Shown piece after piece: positions 1 through 8,232 of a DNA stretch of 64,000 nucleotides. The stretch is taken from the NCBI GenBank assembly GCA_947476925.1, contig CANJSF010000015.1, positions 1 through 64,000 on the forward strand, written 5' to 3'. Below the pieces are notes generated by a model. The model made no database searches and was not told the DNA's origin. It worked only from the letters and a program-made list of their open reading frames with translations. A program made the position numbers and the translations under genes. Source of the DNA: Rhodospirillaceae bacterium (lineage in GTDB: Bacteria > Pseudomonadota > Alphaproteobacteria > Rhodospirillales > Rhodospirillaceae). Each line of letters begins with the position of its first letter. Position 1 is the first letter of the stretch.

Positions 1-99
1 ACCGCCGATTCGCAACCTCTTTTCAGTTATGTCCATGGGCTGCCGCTGGTCAATCCGTCAAGTTTGGGAAGGGCTTAGCGCGGACCCCTTTAGCCCTGA

Positions 100-261
100 G
101 GGGCGAGGTTTTGCTTGCAAGCCTGCTTCAATCTGAGTATCCCGACACCTCCCTGGATGGGGGAAAGGAGCCCTTCGTGGCTCCTGTTCGCTTTCCAGGG
201 GTCCCGTCAGCGCGGCGGCAGGTCAACCAGCACGTACATTGGCTTGTCAGACGGCCGCCCC
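100..261 (+). ncRNA. Candidate rod-shaped structured RNA, 6S-like (hypothesis)
   Basis: This segment upstream of the tRNA folds on paper into one long interrupted hairpin. GGGGCG at 100-105 pairs with CGCCCC at 256-261. GCAAGCC at 117-123 pairs with GGCTTGT at 241-247. CCCTGGA at 151-157 pairs with TCCAGGG at 194-200, and GGAGCC at 167-172 pairs with GGCTCC at 179-184. A closing stem, a large internal bubble and a terminal stem over about 162 nt is the general shape of 6S RNA. I cannot match the primary sequence to a 6S consensus from memory. The strand is assumed from the tRNA downstream, since the fold is nearly symmetric. The alternative is an untranscribed spacer with chance pairing. Confidence 0.35.
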
Positions 262-275
262 GCACGACTTTAAAC

Positions 276-352
276 GCGCCCGTAGCTCAACTGGATAGAG
301 CATCTGACTACGGATCAGAAGGTTAGGAGTTCGAATCTCTTCGGGCGCGCCA
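276..352 (+). tRNA. tRNA-Arg (anticodon ACG)
   Basis: A complete cloverleaf is visible. The acceptor strands are GCGCCCG at 276-282 and CGGGCGC at 342-348, followed by discriminator G and an encoded CCA at 350-352. The anticodon stem TCTGA/TCAGA encloses the loop CTACGGA, which gives anticodon ACG at 310-312. The T arm contains TTCGAAT. The A at the first anticodon position would be read as inosine after TadA editing, as is usual for bacterial tRNA-Arg(ACG), so it decodes CGN codons other than CGG. Confidence 0.97.
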
Positions 353-395
353 TTCTTTACGTCCCATTCTCGGGTCATGAACTTGCCCTAAATCC

Positions 396-502
396 GCCCC
401 TGTAGATGTCGTAAGACAGGGGCAGGTCAAATGTGGGGCCATTGTCACACCCCCAAAGAACCTGCCCGAATAGGGCATAACCGCTTGAGAGCCCGGTTTT
501 TT
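396..502 (+). promoter_or_regulatory. Leader with mutually exclusive hairpins upstream of the BTLCP gene
   Basis: Three inverted repeats overlap in series between the tRNA and the gene at 521. GCCCCTGT (396-403) pairs with ACAGGGGC (416-423). GGGCAGGT (420-427) pairs with ACCTGCCC (460-467). GCCC (464-467) pairs with GGGC (473-476), and that GGGC can instead pair with GCCC at 491-494, which is followed two bases later by a run of six T at 497-502. The first two stems share bases 420-423, so they cannot form together, which is the geometry of an attenuator. The terminator-like stem has only 4 bp, so this is tentative. The first stem may simply be the tRNA transcript's 3' structure. Confidence 0.3.
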
Positions 503-520
503 GGGGCCTAAGATTGTCCC

Positions 521-1336
521 ATGACGTATCGTCTTGAAACAATTCGTCCTGAAACAAAATCATTTTCGGTTTTTTGTCGGCTTTCGCTCGCCTGTGTCGC
601 GGTGTGGGCGTTGTCGAGTTGTGCGGATTCGAGCCCACGCCTAGCGAAAGGCGAAAACGGCAGCGTCATGGCCACAGCGCCACGGCTGACAAAACTGAGC
701 TTTGATGAACAGCCCATCGCCGAGGCCACAGACTTTGGGCCCTGGGCGGCTCTGGTGTCTCAAACTGAACAGGACAATCGTACACTTGAGGCTTGCATCG
801 CCAATAAAGAAGCTTGCGAAAGTGCCGATCTGGTTCGCTTCCGGCGCATGTTGGAACTAGCGCAAGGCTTGGCACCACGCGAGCAGCTCAACCTCGTGCA
901 TCACTATTTCAATACTGTTGAATGGACCCACGATGCACGTGATACGTGGTCGACCCTCTATCACACAGCATATGGCACAACGGGCGACTGCGAAGACATC
1001 GCAATTGCCAAGTATCAAACGCTCCGTCGGCTAGGCTGGTCTGCCGACAGTTTGCGCGTCGTGATTGGCTGGGATGGCGACGAACATGATTGGCATGCAC
1101 TGTTAGCGGTGCGTGTTGAAGGCAATGTTCTGATCCTCGACAGCATTAAGGGCCTGCAAAGCCCATCGCTGCTCGGGAACGTCCGCCTCGTCTATTCGAT
1201 TTCTGAACAAGGAGTTTGGGATCATGCGCCGGATTTTGTTCCGGTCGGCCGAAAGGCCGGGCAGCGCATGGCCTCTGAGCGAGCGGCGCGCATCGCCGCA
1301 ACCGAAGGTCCACATCACAAAGGGGTTTATCGATGA
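521..1336 (+). CDS. Transglutaminase-like cysteine peptidase (BTLCP/LapG-like)
   Basis: This 271-residue protein matches the bacterial transglutaminase-like cysteine proteinase family, which includes LapG, the periplasmic protease that cuts surface adhesins under c-di-GMP control. The Cys-His-Asp triad is visible as Cys157 (GDCEDIAIAKY), His192 (DWHALLAV) and Asp207 (LILDSIKGL). The N-terminus has a hydrophobic segment ending in LSSC at residues 31-34, so it could be a lipoprotein or a Sec substrate. Its stop overlaps the start of the next small gene by ATGA, implying translational coupling. No LapD or large adhesin gene is present in the window, so a LapG role is only suggested by family. 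Confidence 0.85.
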   Translation: MTYRLETIRPETKSFSVFCRLSLACVAVWALSSCADSSPRLAKGENGSVMATAPRLTKLSFDEQPIAEATDFGPWAALVSQTEQDNRTLEACIANKEACESADLVRFRRMLELAQGLAPREQLNLVHHYFNTVEWTHDARDTWSTLYHTAYGTTGDCEDIAIAKYQTLRRLGWSADSLRVVIGWDGDEHDWHALLAVRVEGNVLILDSIKGLQSPSLLGNVRLVYSISEQGVWDHAPDFVPVGRKAGQRMASERAARIAATEGPHHKGVYR

Positions 1337-1527
1337 AGAAAGTGATCCTCGCGACAATATTAGCGGCTGTCGCCCTGCCGTCTTTGGCTCTGGCCCAGGG
1401 CGACAAAAACGTACGGTTGGCTAAGCTGGAAGAAATTGTTGTCACGGCCGACAAAGCTCAACCGGCGGGCTATGCACCCGATGCCAAAACAGCGGCTCTT
1501 TTGGCCGAGATATCAAAGTCCAAATAA
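1333..1527 (+). CDS. Small exported peptide with a TonB-box-like motif
   Basis: This 64-residue protein has a clear Sec signal peptide (MKK, hydrophobic core, cleavage near ALA-Q at about residue 22) and a mature part of about 42 residues. The mature part contains LEEIVVTADKAQ. EEIVVTA is the typical TonB box found at the start of TonB-dependent receptors, but no barrel or plug follows because a terminator comes right after the stop. The gene overlaps the BTLCP peptidase by 4 nt, so the two are probably co-expressed. It may be a substrate, partner or regulator of the peptidase, or a TonB-interacting peptide. I do not recognise a named family. Confidence 0.7.
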   Translation: MKKVILATILAAVALPSLALAQGDKNVRLAKLEEIVVTADKAQPAGYAPDAKTAALLAEISKSK

Positions 1528-1552
1528 GCGCTATTGACGAGTTTTGCGCGGC

Positions 1553-1588
1553 GAGGCGGGGGCAACGTTAGCGCCCGCCTCTTTTTTT
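1553..1588 (+). terminator. Rho-independent terminator
   Basis: GAGGCGGG at 1553-1560 and CCCGCCTC at 1574-1581 form a perfect 8-bp GC-rich stem, followed directly by seven T at 1582-1588. It ends the two-gene BTLCP unit. Confidence 0.93.
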
Positions 1589-1686
1589 ATGCATTGATAT
1601 GATACTTCTATGCATGACTTCTTGGCTTGTTCTGTGGGCCGCTTTCTCGTCAATATCGGCTTTGGATACTGGCGAGGACGGCGGCG

Positions 1687-3312
1687 ATGCCTTTGAACAT
1701 TTACGAACGTGATTTACCGCGTGGACCAGCGAATTTCGAAGCGCTGACCCCTTTGGCGTATTTGCAACGAAGTGCGGCAGTGTATCCCGATCATATCGCG
1801 GTTATTCACGGCGGCGCGCGCTACACCTATCGCCAGTTTGCCGAACGGTGTCGGCGTTTGGGCTCGGCGCTGGCCAAGGCCGGCATTGGTATCGGTGATA
1901 CGGTGGCGGTGCTGGCACCCAACATCCCCGCGCACCTGGAGGCACACTTTGGCGTGGCCATGGCTGGCGGTGTGCTCAATGCCATTAACACGCGGCTCGA
2001 TGCCAAGACCGTCGGCTTTATACTCGATCACGGCGAAGCCAAAGTTTTCCTGGTCGACACCGAATTGGGTGGCGTTGCGGCCGAGGCCTTAAAGCACTGC
2101 GCGGCTAAACCCTTGTTGATCGACATCGTCGATGCCTTAGGCCCGCCTGAACCGCGGCTTGGTAAGCTCGACTACGAAAGTTTCATCGCGGCCGGTGATG
2201 CGTCCTACACAGGCCACTGGCCGGCTGATGAATGGCAGGCGATTGCATTGAATTATACGTCGGGAACGACCGGCAATCCTAAGGGTGTTGTCTATCACCA
2301 TCGTGGTGCGGCGCTGAATGCATTGGGTAACCTGTTGGCATGGGATATGCGCTCGCACCCCGTATATTTGTGGACGCTGCCAATGTTCCATTGCAACGGC
2401 TGGTGTTTCCCCTGGACGATCACGGCTCTGGCCGGGACGCATGTGTGTTTGCGCAAAGTCGAGCCGGCAGCAATTTTTACTGCCATGAAGGCTCATGGCG
2501 TGACCCACTTTTGTGGAGCCCCGACAGTGCTGAACATGCTGGTCAATGCTCCAGCAGAGTTAAAAGCCGGCCTTCATAAAGGCATGAGCGTTATGACGGC
2601 GGGTGCAGCGCCGCCCGCAGCCGTCATTGCCGCCATGGAGGGCATGGGATTTGACGTTGCGCACGGCTATGGGCTGACGGAAACCTATGGCCCATCAGTC
2701 ATTTGCGCCTGGCATAAAGATTGGAACGGCAAATCATTGCCTGATCGCGCCGCCCTTAAAGCGCGGCAGGGCGTGCCTTATCACGTCCTGGGCGGTCTGA
2801 ATGTGATGAACCCAGAAACTATGACGCCCGTTCCAGCCGACGGCGCGACCATGGGCGAGGTGATGTTTCGCGGCAATGTGGTCATGCGCGGCTACTTGAA
2901 AAACCCCAAAGCCACCGACGAGGCGCTAAAGCAAGGCTGGTTTCATTCCGGCGATTTGGGCGTCATGCATCCTGATGGATACATCGAACTCAAAGATCGT
3001 TCGAAGGATATCATCATTTCAGGCGGCGAGAATATTTCAACGATTGAGGTTGAGAGCGTGCTGTACCAACACCCTGCTATTCTTGAGGCGGCCGTGGTCG
3101 CGCGACCCGATGCCCATTGGGGCGAAACGCCTTGTGCGTTCGTGACATTAAAAACGGGCCAGAGCGCAACAGACAAAGACATCATCGCTTTTTGCCGCGA
3201 GAACTTAGCGCATTTCAAAGCGCCGAAGACGGTTGTGTTTACTGACTTGCCGAAAACCTCGACCGGCAAGATTCAAAAATTTATTCTGCGCGAGCGGGCA
3301 AAAGCGCTTTGA
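1687..3312 (+). CDS. Acyl-CoA synthetase (AMP-forming), FadD/DmdB-like
   Basis: This 541-residue adenylate-forming ligase should activate a fatty or short-chain acid to its CoA thioester via an acyl-AMP. The P-loop YTSGTTGNPKG, the GYGLTETYG motif, HSGDLG and the C-terminal catalytic Lys motif TSTGKIQK are all present. The pattern LPMFHCNGWCFPW is typical of the medium/long-chain and methylmercaptopropionate-CoA ligase (DmdB-like) group. An upstream in-frame ATG at 1627 exists, but the family N-terminus starts at MPLNIYERDL, so I chose 1687. Its TGA overlaps the TTG start of the ABC exporter, suggesting coupling. The substrate cannot be read from sequence. Confidence 0.88.
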   Translation: MPLNIYERDLPRGPANFEALTPLAYLQRSAAVYPDHIAVIHGGARYTYRQFAERCRRLGSALAKAGIGIGDTVAVLAPNIPAHLEAHFGVAMAGGVLNAINTRLDAKTVGFILDHGEAKVFLVDTELGGVAAEALKHCAAKPLLIDIVDALGPPEPRLGKLDYESFIAAGDASYTGHWPADEWQAIALNYTSGTTGNPKGVVYHHRGAALNALGNLLAWDMRSHPVYLWTLPMFHCNGWCFPWTITALAGTHVCLRKVEPAAIFTAMKAHGVTHFCGAPTVLNMLVNAPAELKAGLHKGMSVMTAGAAPPAAVIAAMEGMGFDVAHGYGLTETYGPSVICAWHKDWNGKSLPDRAALKARQGVPYHVLGGLNVMNPETMTPVPADGATMGEVMFRGNVVMRGYLKNPKATDEALKQGWFHSGDLGVMHPDGYIELKDRSKDIIISGGENISTIEVESVLYQHPAILEAAVVARPDAHWGETPCAFVTLKTGQSATDKDIIAFCRENLAHFKAPKTVVFTDLPKTSTGKIQKFILRERAKAL

Positions 3313-5072
3313 CGCCAAAAGCACAACACCAAACGACAGCGCCGCTGTCGCGACCCATTCCCTTTTTGTGGCATTACACAAAGGGAGGCTTTCTCCCTCA
3401 TATCATTGCGATGGCTGCCCTTGTATCTGTGGGCACTGGGCTTGATGCATTTCAAACATACGCCTTGGGTCAGCTCATCGCCGCAATCGCAGATCGACAT
3501 GATCCGACCGAATGGTTCGGCACACTCGTTGCCACTTGGCTTTTTGCGTCAATCTTTGCGCGCGGCTACGGCGTGTTTACATCTTACACGATGATGGCCA
3601 TTCGTGTGCGCATTCACGATGACCTATTCGCTTATGTATTGAATCATGCGCCTCGGTATTTTCTAGACCAAGCAAGTGGTGCATTGGCTCACAAGATCAG
3701 GCTGGCTGCCGGGTCCTGCACCACAATCATTGACTATGTAACGGCTAACGTTCCGCGGCTAACCATTTTGTTGGGATTAACTGTCGGCGTCATGGTGCGC
3801 CATGTGCCCGGCGCATTGCCAGTCTTTGGAGCCTTTCTCGTTGTTTTCACAACGCTTTCACTTTGGCTTGCTCAGAAGATGCGAAAGTATGCAAAAGAAT
3901 CTGCCGAAAGCGCATCAGATCAGTCAGCAAGAATAGTCGATACCGTTTCACACTGGGATTCCGTCTTGAGTTTTGCCCGCGTCGCATTTGAACGGCGAAC
4001 GCTTTTGCCATTCAGCGAGAATGAGGCGTCAGCTCACGTTCGCTTACGCGTAATCGCCACCGCGATGCGTGTTGGCTTGCACGTCTTGAGTGTTTTGTTT
4101 TTGTCCTGGTTTTTGTGGCAAGCACTGTCCGGAACTACTGACGGCCGCATTGATGTTGCGGCATTTACGATGCTGGTGACCTTATCAATGCTGGTTGCCG
4201 GTCATATCAATGCGCTGGGCGATAACCTGTTCGTGTATTTTGAGACGTACGGAAATTTATCCAATGCAATTGACACGTTGCTCGCGCCACATGAAGTGAC
4301 TGACAGTCCCGAAGCGACCCCATTGCAAATTTGCGGTGGTGCGATCAGCGTTGACGGCGTTTCATTTGCTTACCCAGACGGAACGCGCGTTTTCGAGAAG
4401 CTGAGTTTTACAATTTCTGCAGGTGAGAAAGTAGGAATTGTCGGCCCGTCGGGCGCGGGAAAAAGTACGCTGATCAAACTCATCCGCCGACACTTCCCCC
4501 TTCAAGCCGGGCAAATCACAATCGATGGCCAAGATATCTCTGCCGTCACCTGGCAATCACTTCACCAAGCAATGGCGGAAGTGCCCCAAAACCCGGGGCT
4601 CTTTCACCGTAGCGTGCGCGACAACATTCTATACGGCAACCCGGATGCCAATGAGGCTGAAATGTTGCGGGCGTCGCAACTCGCTCACTGCCACGAATTT
4701 ATTACAAGTCGTCACGGCAGCTATGATGCGATAGTTGGCGAGCGAGGCATGAAGCTGTCGGGCGGCGAGAAGCAGCGCGTCGCGGTCGCTCGGGCCTTCT
4801 TGAAAAACGCACCGATTCTAATTCTTGATGAAGCAACATCCTCACTCGACAGCGAGACTGAGCACCTCATCCAAGAAGCGCTCTTGAATTTAATGAAAGG
4901 CCGTACTGTTATTGCGATTGCTCATCGTTTGTCGACCATTATGGGAATGGATCGCATCATTGTCCTCAATGATGGATGCATCGTCGAAGAGGGCCCTCAT
5001 GCGGAGCTGCTTTCCAAGGGCGGGCTTTACGCTGACATGTGGAAGCGGCAAGTTGGCGGCTTCATATTGTAA
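3309..5072 (+). CDS. ABC exporter half-transporter (fused permease and ATPase)
   Basis: This 587-residue protein has an N-terminal six-helix transmembrane region (about residues 30-320) and a C-terminal ATPase. Walker A GPSGAGKST begins near residue 379, the signature LSGGEKQR lies near residue 483, and Walker B ILILDEATS follows near 505. This is the MsbA/ATM1-type exporter layout, acting as a homodimer in the inner membrane. The start is a TTG overlapping the upstream ligase stop. A later start would clip the N-terminus only slightly. The exported substrate is unknown. Its neighbours (CoA ligase, GST, sulfurtransferase) make a lipid or thiol conjugate possible, but this is speculation. Confidence 0.88.
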   Translation: MTPKAQHQTTAPLSRPIPFLWHYTKGGFLPHIIAMAALVSVGTGLDAFQTYALGQLIAAIADRHDPTEWFGTLVATWLFASIFARGYGVFTSYTMMAIRVRIHDDLFAYVLNHAPRYFLDQASGALAHKIRLAAGSCTTIIDYVTANVPRLTILLGLTVGVMVRHVPGALPVFGAFLVVFTTLSLWLAQKMRKYAKESAESASDQSARIVDTVSHWDSVLSFARVAFERRTLLPFSENEASAHVRLRVIATAMRVGLHVLSVLFLSWFLWQALSGTTDGRIDVAAFTMLVTLSMLVAGHINALGDNLFVYFETYGNLSNAIDTLLAPHEVTDSPEATPLQICGGAISVDGVSFAYPDGTRVFEKLSFTISAGEKVGIVGPSGAGKSTLIKLIRRHFPLQAGQITIDGQDISAVTWQSLHQAMAEVPQNPGLFHRSVRDNILYGNPDANEAEMLRASQLAHCHEFITSRHGSYDAIVGERGMKLSGGEKQRVAVARAFLKNAPILILDEATSSLDSETEHLIQEALLNLMKGRTVIAIAHRLSTIMGMDRIIVLNDGCIVEEGPHAELLSKGGLYADMWKRQVGGFIL

Positions 5073-5084
5073 AGAGACAGCGAC

Positions 5085-5807
5085 ATGACAATTGTTCTCC
5101 ATCAATTTGCCCCGATGTTCGGGCTGCCGAACCCCAGCCCCTTTTGCATCAAACTTGAAACCTACTTGCGCATGGCTGGGTTGGCCTACAGGGCCGAGAC
5201 GATCAAGGGCCGAATTAAGTCTGCGACTGGCAAGGCCCCCTACATCGAGATCGATGGCAAGCTCATCAGTGATTCTGGGCTGGTCATCGAACACCTTGAA
5301 CGTTCCAATGGCCATCCAGTCGACGGCAGGCTCACGTTGGCAGAACGTGCGCAGTCATTGGCATTTCAGCGCCTCATGGAAGAGCATTTGTATCACATTG
5401 CCGGCTTTGCGCGTTGGCTTGACCCTGAACATCCCGCCGAGACTTTTAACTATGCGCAGACGGTGATCGGTATCAAAGGCATTTTGGGAAAGATCATCCC
5501 AAAGTTTGTCCAGAAGGACGTCAAAAAATCGATTTGGCGGCAAGGAATCGGGCGCCACCCTACGGAAACAATCTGGAAACTCGGGATTGATGATGTGAAT
5601 GCACTTGGACATTGGCTTGGCGGTCGCGCTTGGTGCTTCGGCGAGACGCCAACGGTCCTTGATGCAGTTCTCTTCTCGTTTGTGGCGAGCATTGTTCGCA
5701 CGCCTTGGGATTTTCCTCTCAAGGCTGCGACCCTGAAGCACCGCAATTTGGTCGATCATTCGCAGCGTATGCTGGCAAAATATTTCCCTGAGTTGGTGAA
5801 GCCATGA
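5085..5807 (+). CDS. Glutathione S-transferase-like protein (FAX/Tom37-like)
   Basis: This 240-residue protein has a thioredoxin-fold N-terminus starting TIVLHQFAPMFGLPN with the motif SPFCIKLETYL, followed by KAPYIEIDGKLISDSGLVIEHLE, as in the FAX/metaxin-like GST group. The C-terminal half is the helical GST_C-type domain (ALGHWLGGRAWCFGETPTVLDA). Members are thought to bind glutathione, but their substrates are mostly unknown. It sits 12 nt after the ABC exporter and overlaps the sulfurtransferase by ATGA, so the three are probably one transcript. Confidence 0.82.
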   Translation: MTIVLHQFAPMFGLPNPSPFCIKLETYLRMAGLAYRAETIKGRIKSATGKAPYIEIDGKLISDSGLVIEHLERSNGHPVDGRLTLAERAQSLAFQRLMEEHLYHIAGFARWLDPEHPAETFNYAQTVIGIKGILGKIIPKFVQKDVKKSIWRQGIGRHPTETIWKLGIDDVNALGHWLGGRAWCFGETPTVLDAVLFSFVASIVRTPWDFPLKAATLKHRNLVDHSQRMLAKYFPELVKP

Positions 5808-6694
5808 CGGCCAAGGCAAAACCCAACCGTTATCCTAACGCGAAGCTAATTGTTGAAACGGCGTGGCTGGAGAAACATCTAGCCGACGAGAGCCTGCGCA
5901 TCATCGATTGCAATGTGCGGATGACGCCCAAACACGAAGGCGGTTATAGCATCGAGACGGGCCTCGCTGATTGGCGCGCAGCTCACATTCCGAACTCGTG
6001 CTTTATTGACTTAATCGACGAACTCGCGGCGCCGCATCCGAAACTCAAATTTATGATGACTCCGCCCGATCAATTCGCCCGTGTCATGTCGGCTCACGGT
6101 ATCGGCAACAACCATCGCGTCATTTTGTATAGTCGAGGTGCGAATTTCTGGGCGACGCGAATGTTCTTGATGTTCCGTGCCATGGGTCATAGCAAGGTTA
6201 AAGTTCTCAACGGCGGCTGGGACAAATGGAGCGCCGAACAGCGCCCAACAACTGCAAAGCCTGCGCGCTGGCCCAAGACGTCGTTCAAAGCCAAGCCGCG
6301 TCCTGGGCAAATCATCGGCAAGGCTGATGTGCGTGCCGCCCTTGGGGAAAAATCAACGTGTATCATTAACGCGCTGCACCCTGATGTCCATTCGGGCGCC
6401 AGAGTTCAATATGGTCGTCCTGGGCATATCGCCGGATCGGTGAATGTCTATGCCATGGATCTTATTGACCCTGTGACGAAGACATTCCTGCCTGCAACTC
6501 AACTACGCAAAAAATTTAATGCTGTCGGCGCATTGAAAGCTAAGCGCGTTATCACCTATTGCGGCGGCGGAATTTCGGCAACGACTGACTCATTTGCATT
6601 AATGCTGCTCGGTCATAAAAACGTCGCGCTATACGATGGCTCAATGACGGAATGGGCCCCGGACGCCACGCTGCCGATGGAAACGGGCATTTAA
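5804..6694 (+). CDS. Thiosulfate/3-mercaptopyruvate sulfurtransferase
   Basis: This 296-residue tandem rhodanese protein should transfer sulfur from mercaptopyruvate or thiosulfate to cyanide or a thiol. The N-terminal domain is the inactive rhodanese repeat (VILYSRGANFWATRMFLMFR). The C-terminal domain holds the active-site Cys253 in YCGGGISATTD. That loop is closer to the CG(S/G)GV(T/S)A loop of mercaptopyruvate sulfurtransferases than to the CRKGVT loop of thiosulfate sulfurtransferases. It overlaps the GST start by 4 nt and converges with the malonyl-CoA synthetase gene, the two stops overlapping by 4 nt. Confidence 0.88.
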   Translation: MTAKAKPNRYPNAKLIVETAWLEKHLADESLRIIDCNVRMTPKHEGGYSIETGLADWRAAHIPNSCFIDLIDELAAPHPKLKFMMTPPDQFARVMSAHGIGNNHRVILYSRGANFWATRMFLMFRAMGHSKVKVLNGGWDKWSAEQRPTTAKPARWPKTSFKAKPRPGQIIGKADVRAALGEKSTCIINALHPDVHSGARVQYGRPGHIAGSVNVYAMDLIDPVTKTFLPATQLRKKFNAVGALKAKRVITYCGGGISATTDSFALMLLGHKNVALYDGSMTEWAPDATLPMETGI

Positions 6695-8232
6695 GTTTGA
6701 ACCTGACAAGCAAGATGTTTGTCCCAAGCTGCCCGGTATGTTTCGCGCAATATTTTCTTCTGCACCTTACCCATTGAATTACGCGGGAGTGTCTCGGCCA
6801 CGATCATTAGCTTGGGAACCTTGTAGTTCGCAAGTTTGCCTTTGAGGTGAGCGACAGCCCTCGCGGTATCAAACTCGCGCGTATCGGATTTTAATGTGAC
6901 CACGGCCAAGCCCGCCTCACCAAAGTCAGCATGCGGCATTCCGATGACCGCAGATTCGTCAATGCCTGGTAGGGCGTCGATTAAGCTCTCAATCTCTTTT
7001 GGGTAAACATTAAATCCACCGGAAATCATCATATCTTTGGCGCGGCCGACGATTGAGATCATGCCGTCGGGCTCGGTATGGGCCAAGTCGCCGGTTTTGA
7101 AATAGCCATCGGAAGTAAAGTCTTCCGCGGTTTTGTCGGGCTTGCGCCAGTAGCCGTGGAACACGTTCGGGCCTTTGATTTGAATCTCGCCGGTGAGCCC
7201 GTCCGCCGTTGGTTCCCCAGCCTCGGTCACGATCCGCAACGACACATCGGGCAGGGGCCAGCCGACGGTGTTGGCGCGTCGAGATTTTCTCGGCAATGCG
7301 CTAGTGATCATTCCGGCTTCGGTCATTCCGTACCGCTCGAGGATCGAATGTCCGGTACGGCTTTCAAACTCGCTGAACGTCTCGGATAGCAATGGGGCCG
7401 AGCCGGAAATAAAAAGCCGCATGTTTTTACAAGTATCACGACCAAAGCCGGGATTGGTTAGAAGCCGCACATAGAACGTCGGCACGCCCATCATCACTGT
7501 CGCTCGCGGAATGTCGTCAATCACGTCATCGGCGGAAAACTTGGTGTGGAACAAGATTGAAGTGCCGTTCAGAAGCGTCGTGTTCAACGCGACAAACAGG
7601 CCGTGCGTATGAAATATAGGCAGCGCATGAAGCAGCACGTCGTTCGGTTCAAACTGCCAGAGCTGGTGGAGTGTCAGTGCGTTTGACACTAAGTTGCCGT
7701 GGCTGAGCATCACGCCCTTGGGCTTGCCTGTCGTTCCCGACGAATAAAGTATTGCTGCAAGATCAGAAGCAGTTCGATCCACAATGGCGTGCTGGATCGG
7801 AATGTGAGAGGCGCGCTCCATCAACGTTCCGTCGCCCGCCGTGCCTAACGTGAGATATCGAGGTACGTTTTGTTTTGCTGTCGCAGACGCTAATACCTCA
7901 GACCCAGGATCGCCAATCGCAATGGTCGGTTCGGCATCGCTGAGAAAATATTCAAGCTCTTCAACACGATAAGCAGAGTTGAGCGGCAGGTATACAAACC
8001 CGCCACGCATGCAGGCCAAGTAAAGGGCCACGGCCTCAGGACTTTTTTCGACCTGCACGGCGACGCGATCGCCTGGCTGTGCGCCACTCGCGTTCAAGAC
8101 ATTTGCCATTTGCGCAGAAAGTGTGTCGATGTCGCCGTAAGAAAGCGTGCGACCCGAGCGCAGGATCAAAAATGGCGACGTCAAATCGGGCGGAAAGCGC
8201 GACCGCAGTAGCGCAAAAAGATTGCCAGTCAT
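6691..8232 (-). CDS. matB: Malonyl-CoA synthetase (MatB-like)
   Basis: This 513-residue adenylate-forming enzyme should convert malonate (or methylmalonate), ATP and CoA to the malonyl-CoA thioester. Characteristic MatB features are DRVAVQVEKSPEAVALYLAC near residue 60 and YLPLNSAYRVEELEYFLSDAEP shortly after. The P-loop SSGTTGKPKGVM, the SDGYFKTGDLA motif and the C-terminal Lys motif RNSMGKVQKK complete the catalytic set. The start overlaps the stop of the upstream flavoprotein by ATGA, so the two are co-translated. A malonyl-CoA decarboxylase (matA) is not in the window, so use for lipid synthesis or for methylmalonate is equally possible. Confidence 0.9.
   Translation of the reverse strand: MTGNLFALLRSRFPPDLTSPFLILRSGRTLSYGDIDTLSAQMANVLNASGAQPGDRVAVQVEKSPEAVALYLACMRGGFVYLPLNSAYRVEELEYFLSDAEPTIAIGDPGSEVLASATAKQNVPRYLTLGTAGDGTLMERASHIPIQHAIVDRTASDLAAILYSSGTTGKPKGVMLSHGNLVSNALTLHQLWQFEPNDVLLHALPIFHTHGLFVALNTTLLNGTSILFHTKFSADDVIDDIPRATVMMGVPTFYVRLLTNPGFGRDTCKNMRLFISGSAPLLSETFSEFESRTGHSILERYGMTEAGMITSALPRKSRRANTVGWPLPDVSLRIVTEAGEPTADGLTGEIQIKGPNVFHGYWRKPDKTAEDFTSDGYFKTGDLAHTEPDGMISIVGRAKDMMISGGFNVYPKEIESLIDALPGIDESAVIGMPHADFGEAGLAVVTLKSDTREFDTARAVAHLKGKLANYKVPKLMIVAETLPRNSMGKVQKKILRETYRAAWDKHLACQVQT

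Noticed and set aside
1-78. Open frame from the window edge to TAG at 76-78, possibly the C-terminus of a gene
   Set aside because: Only 25 codons with no recognisable motif; it could be a gene end but cannot be supported.
111-326. 71-codon frame running into the tRNA
   Set aside because: It crosses the tRNA-Arg gene and the structured RNA candidate; its C-terminus is translated tRNA sequence.
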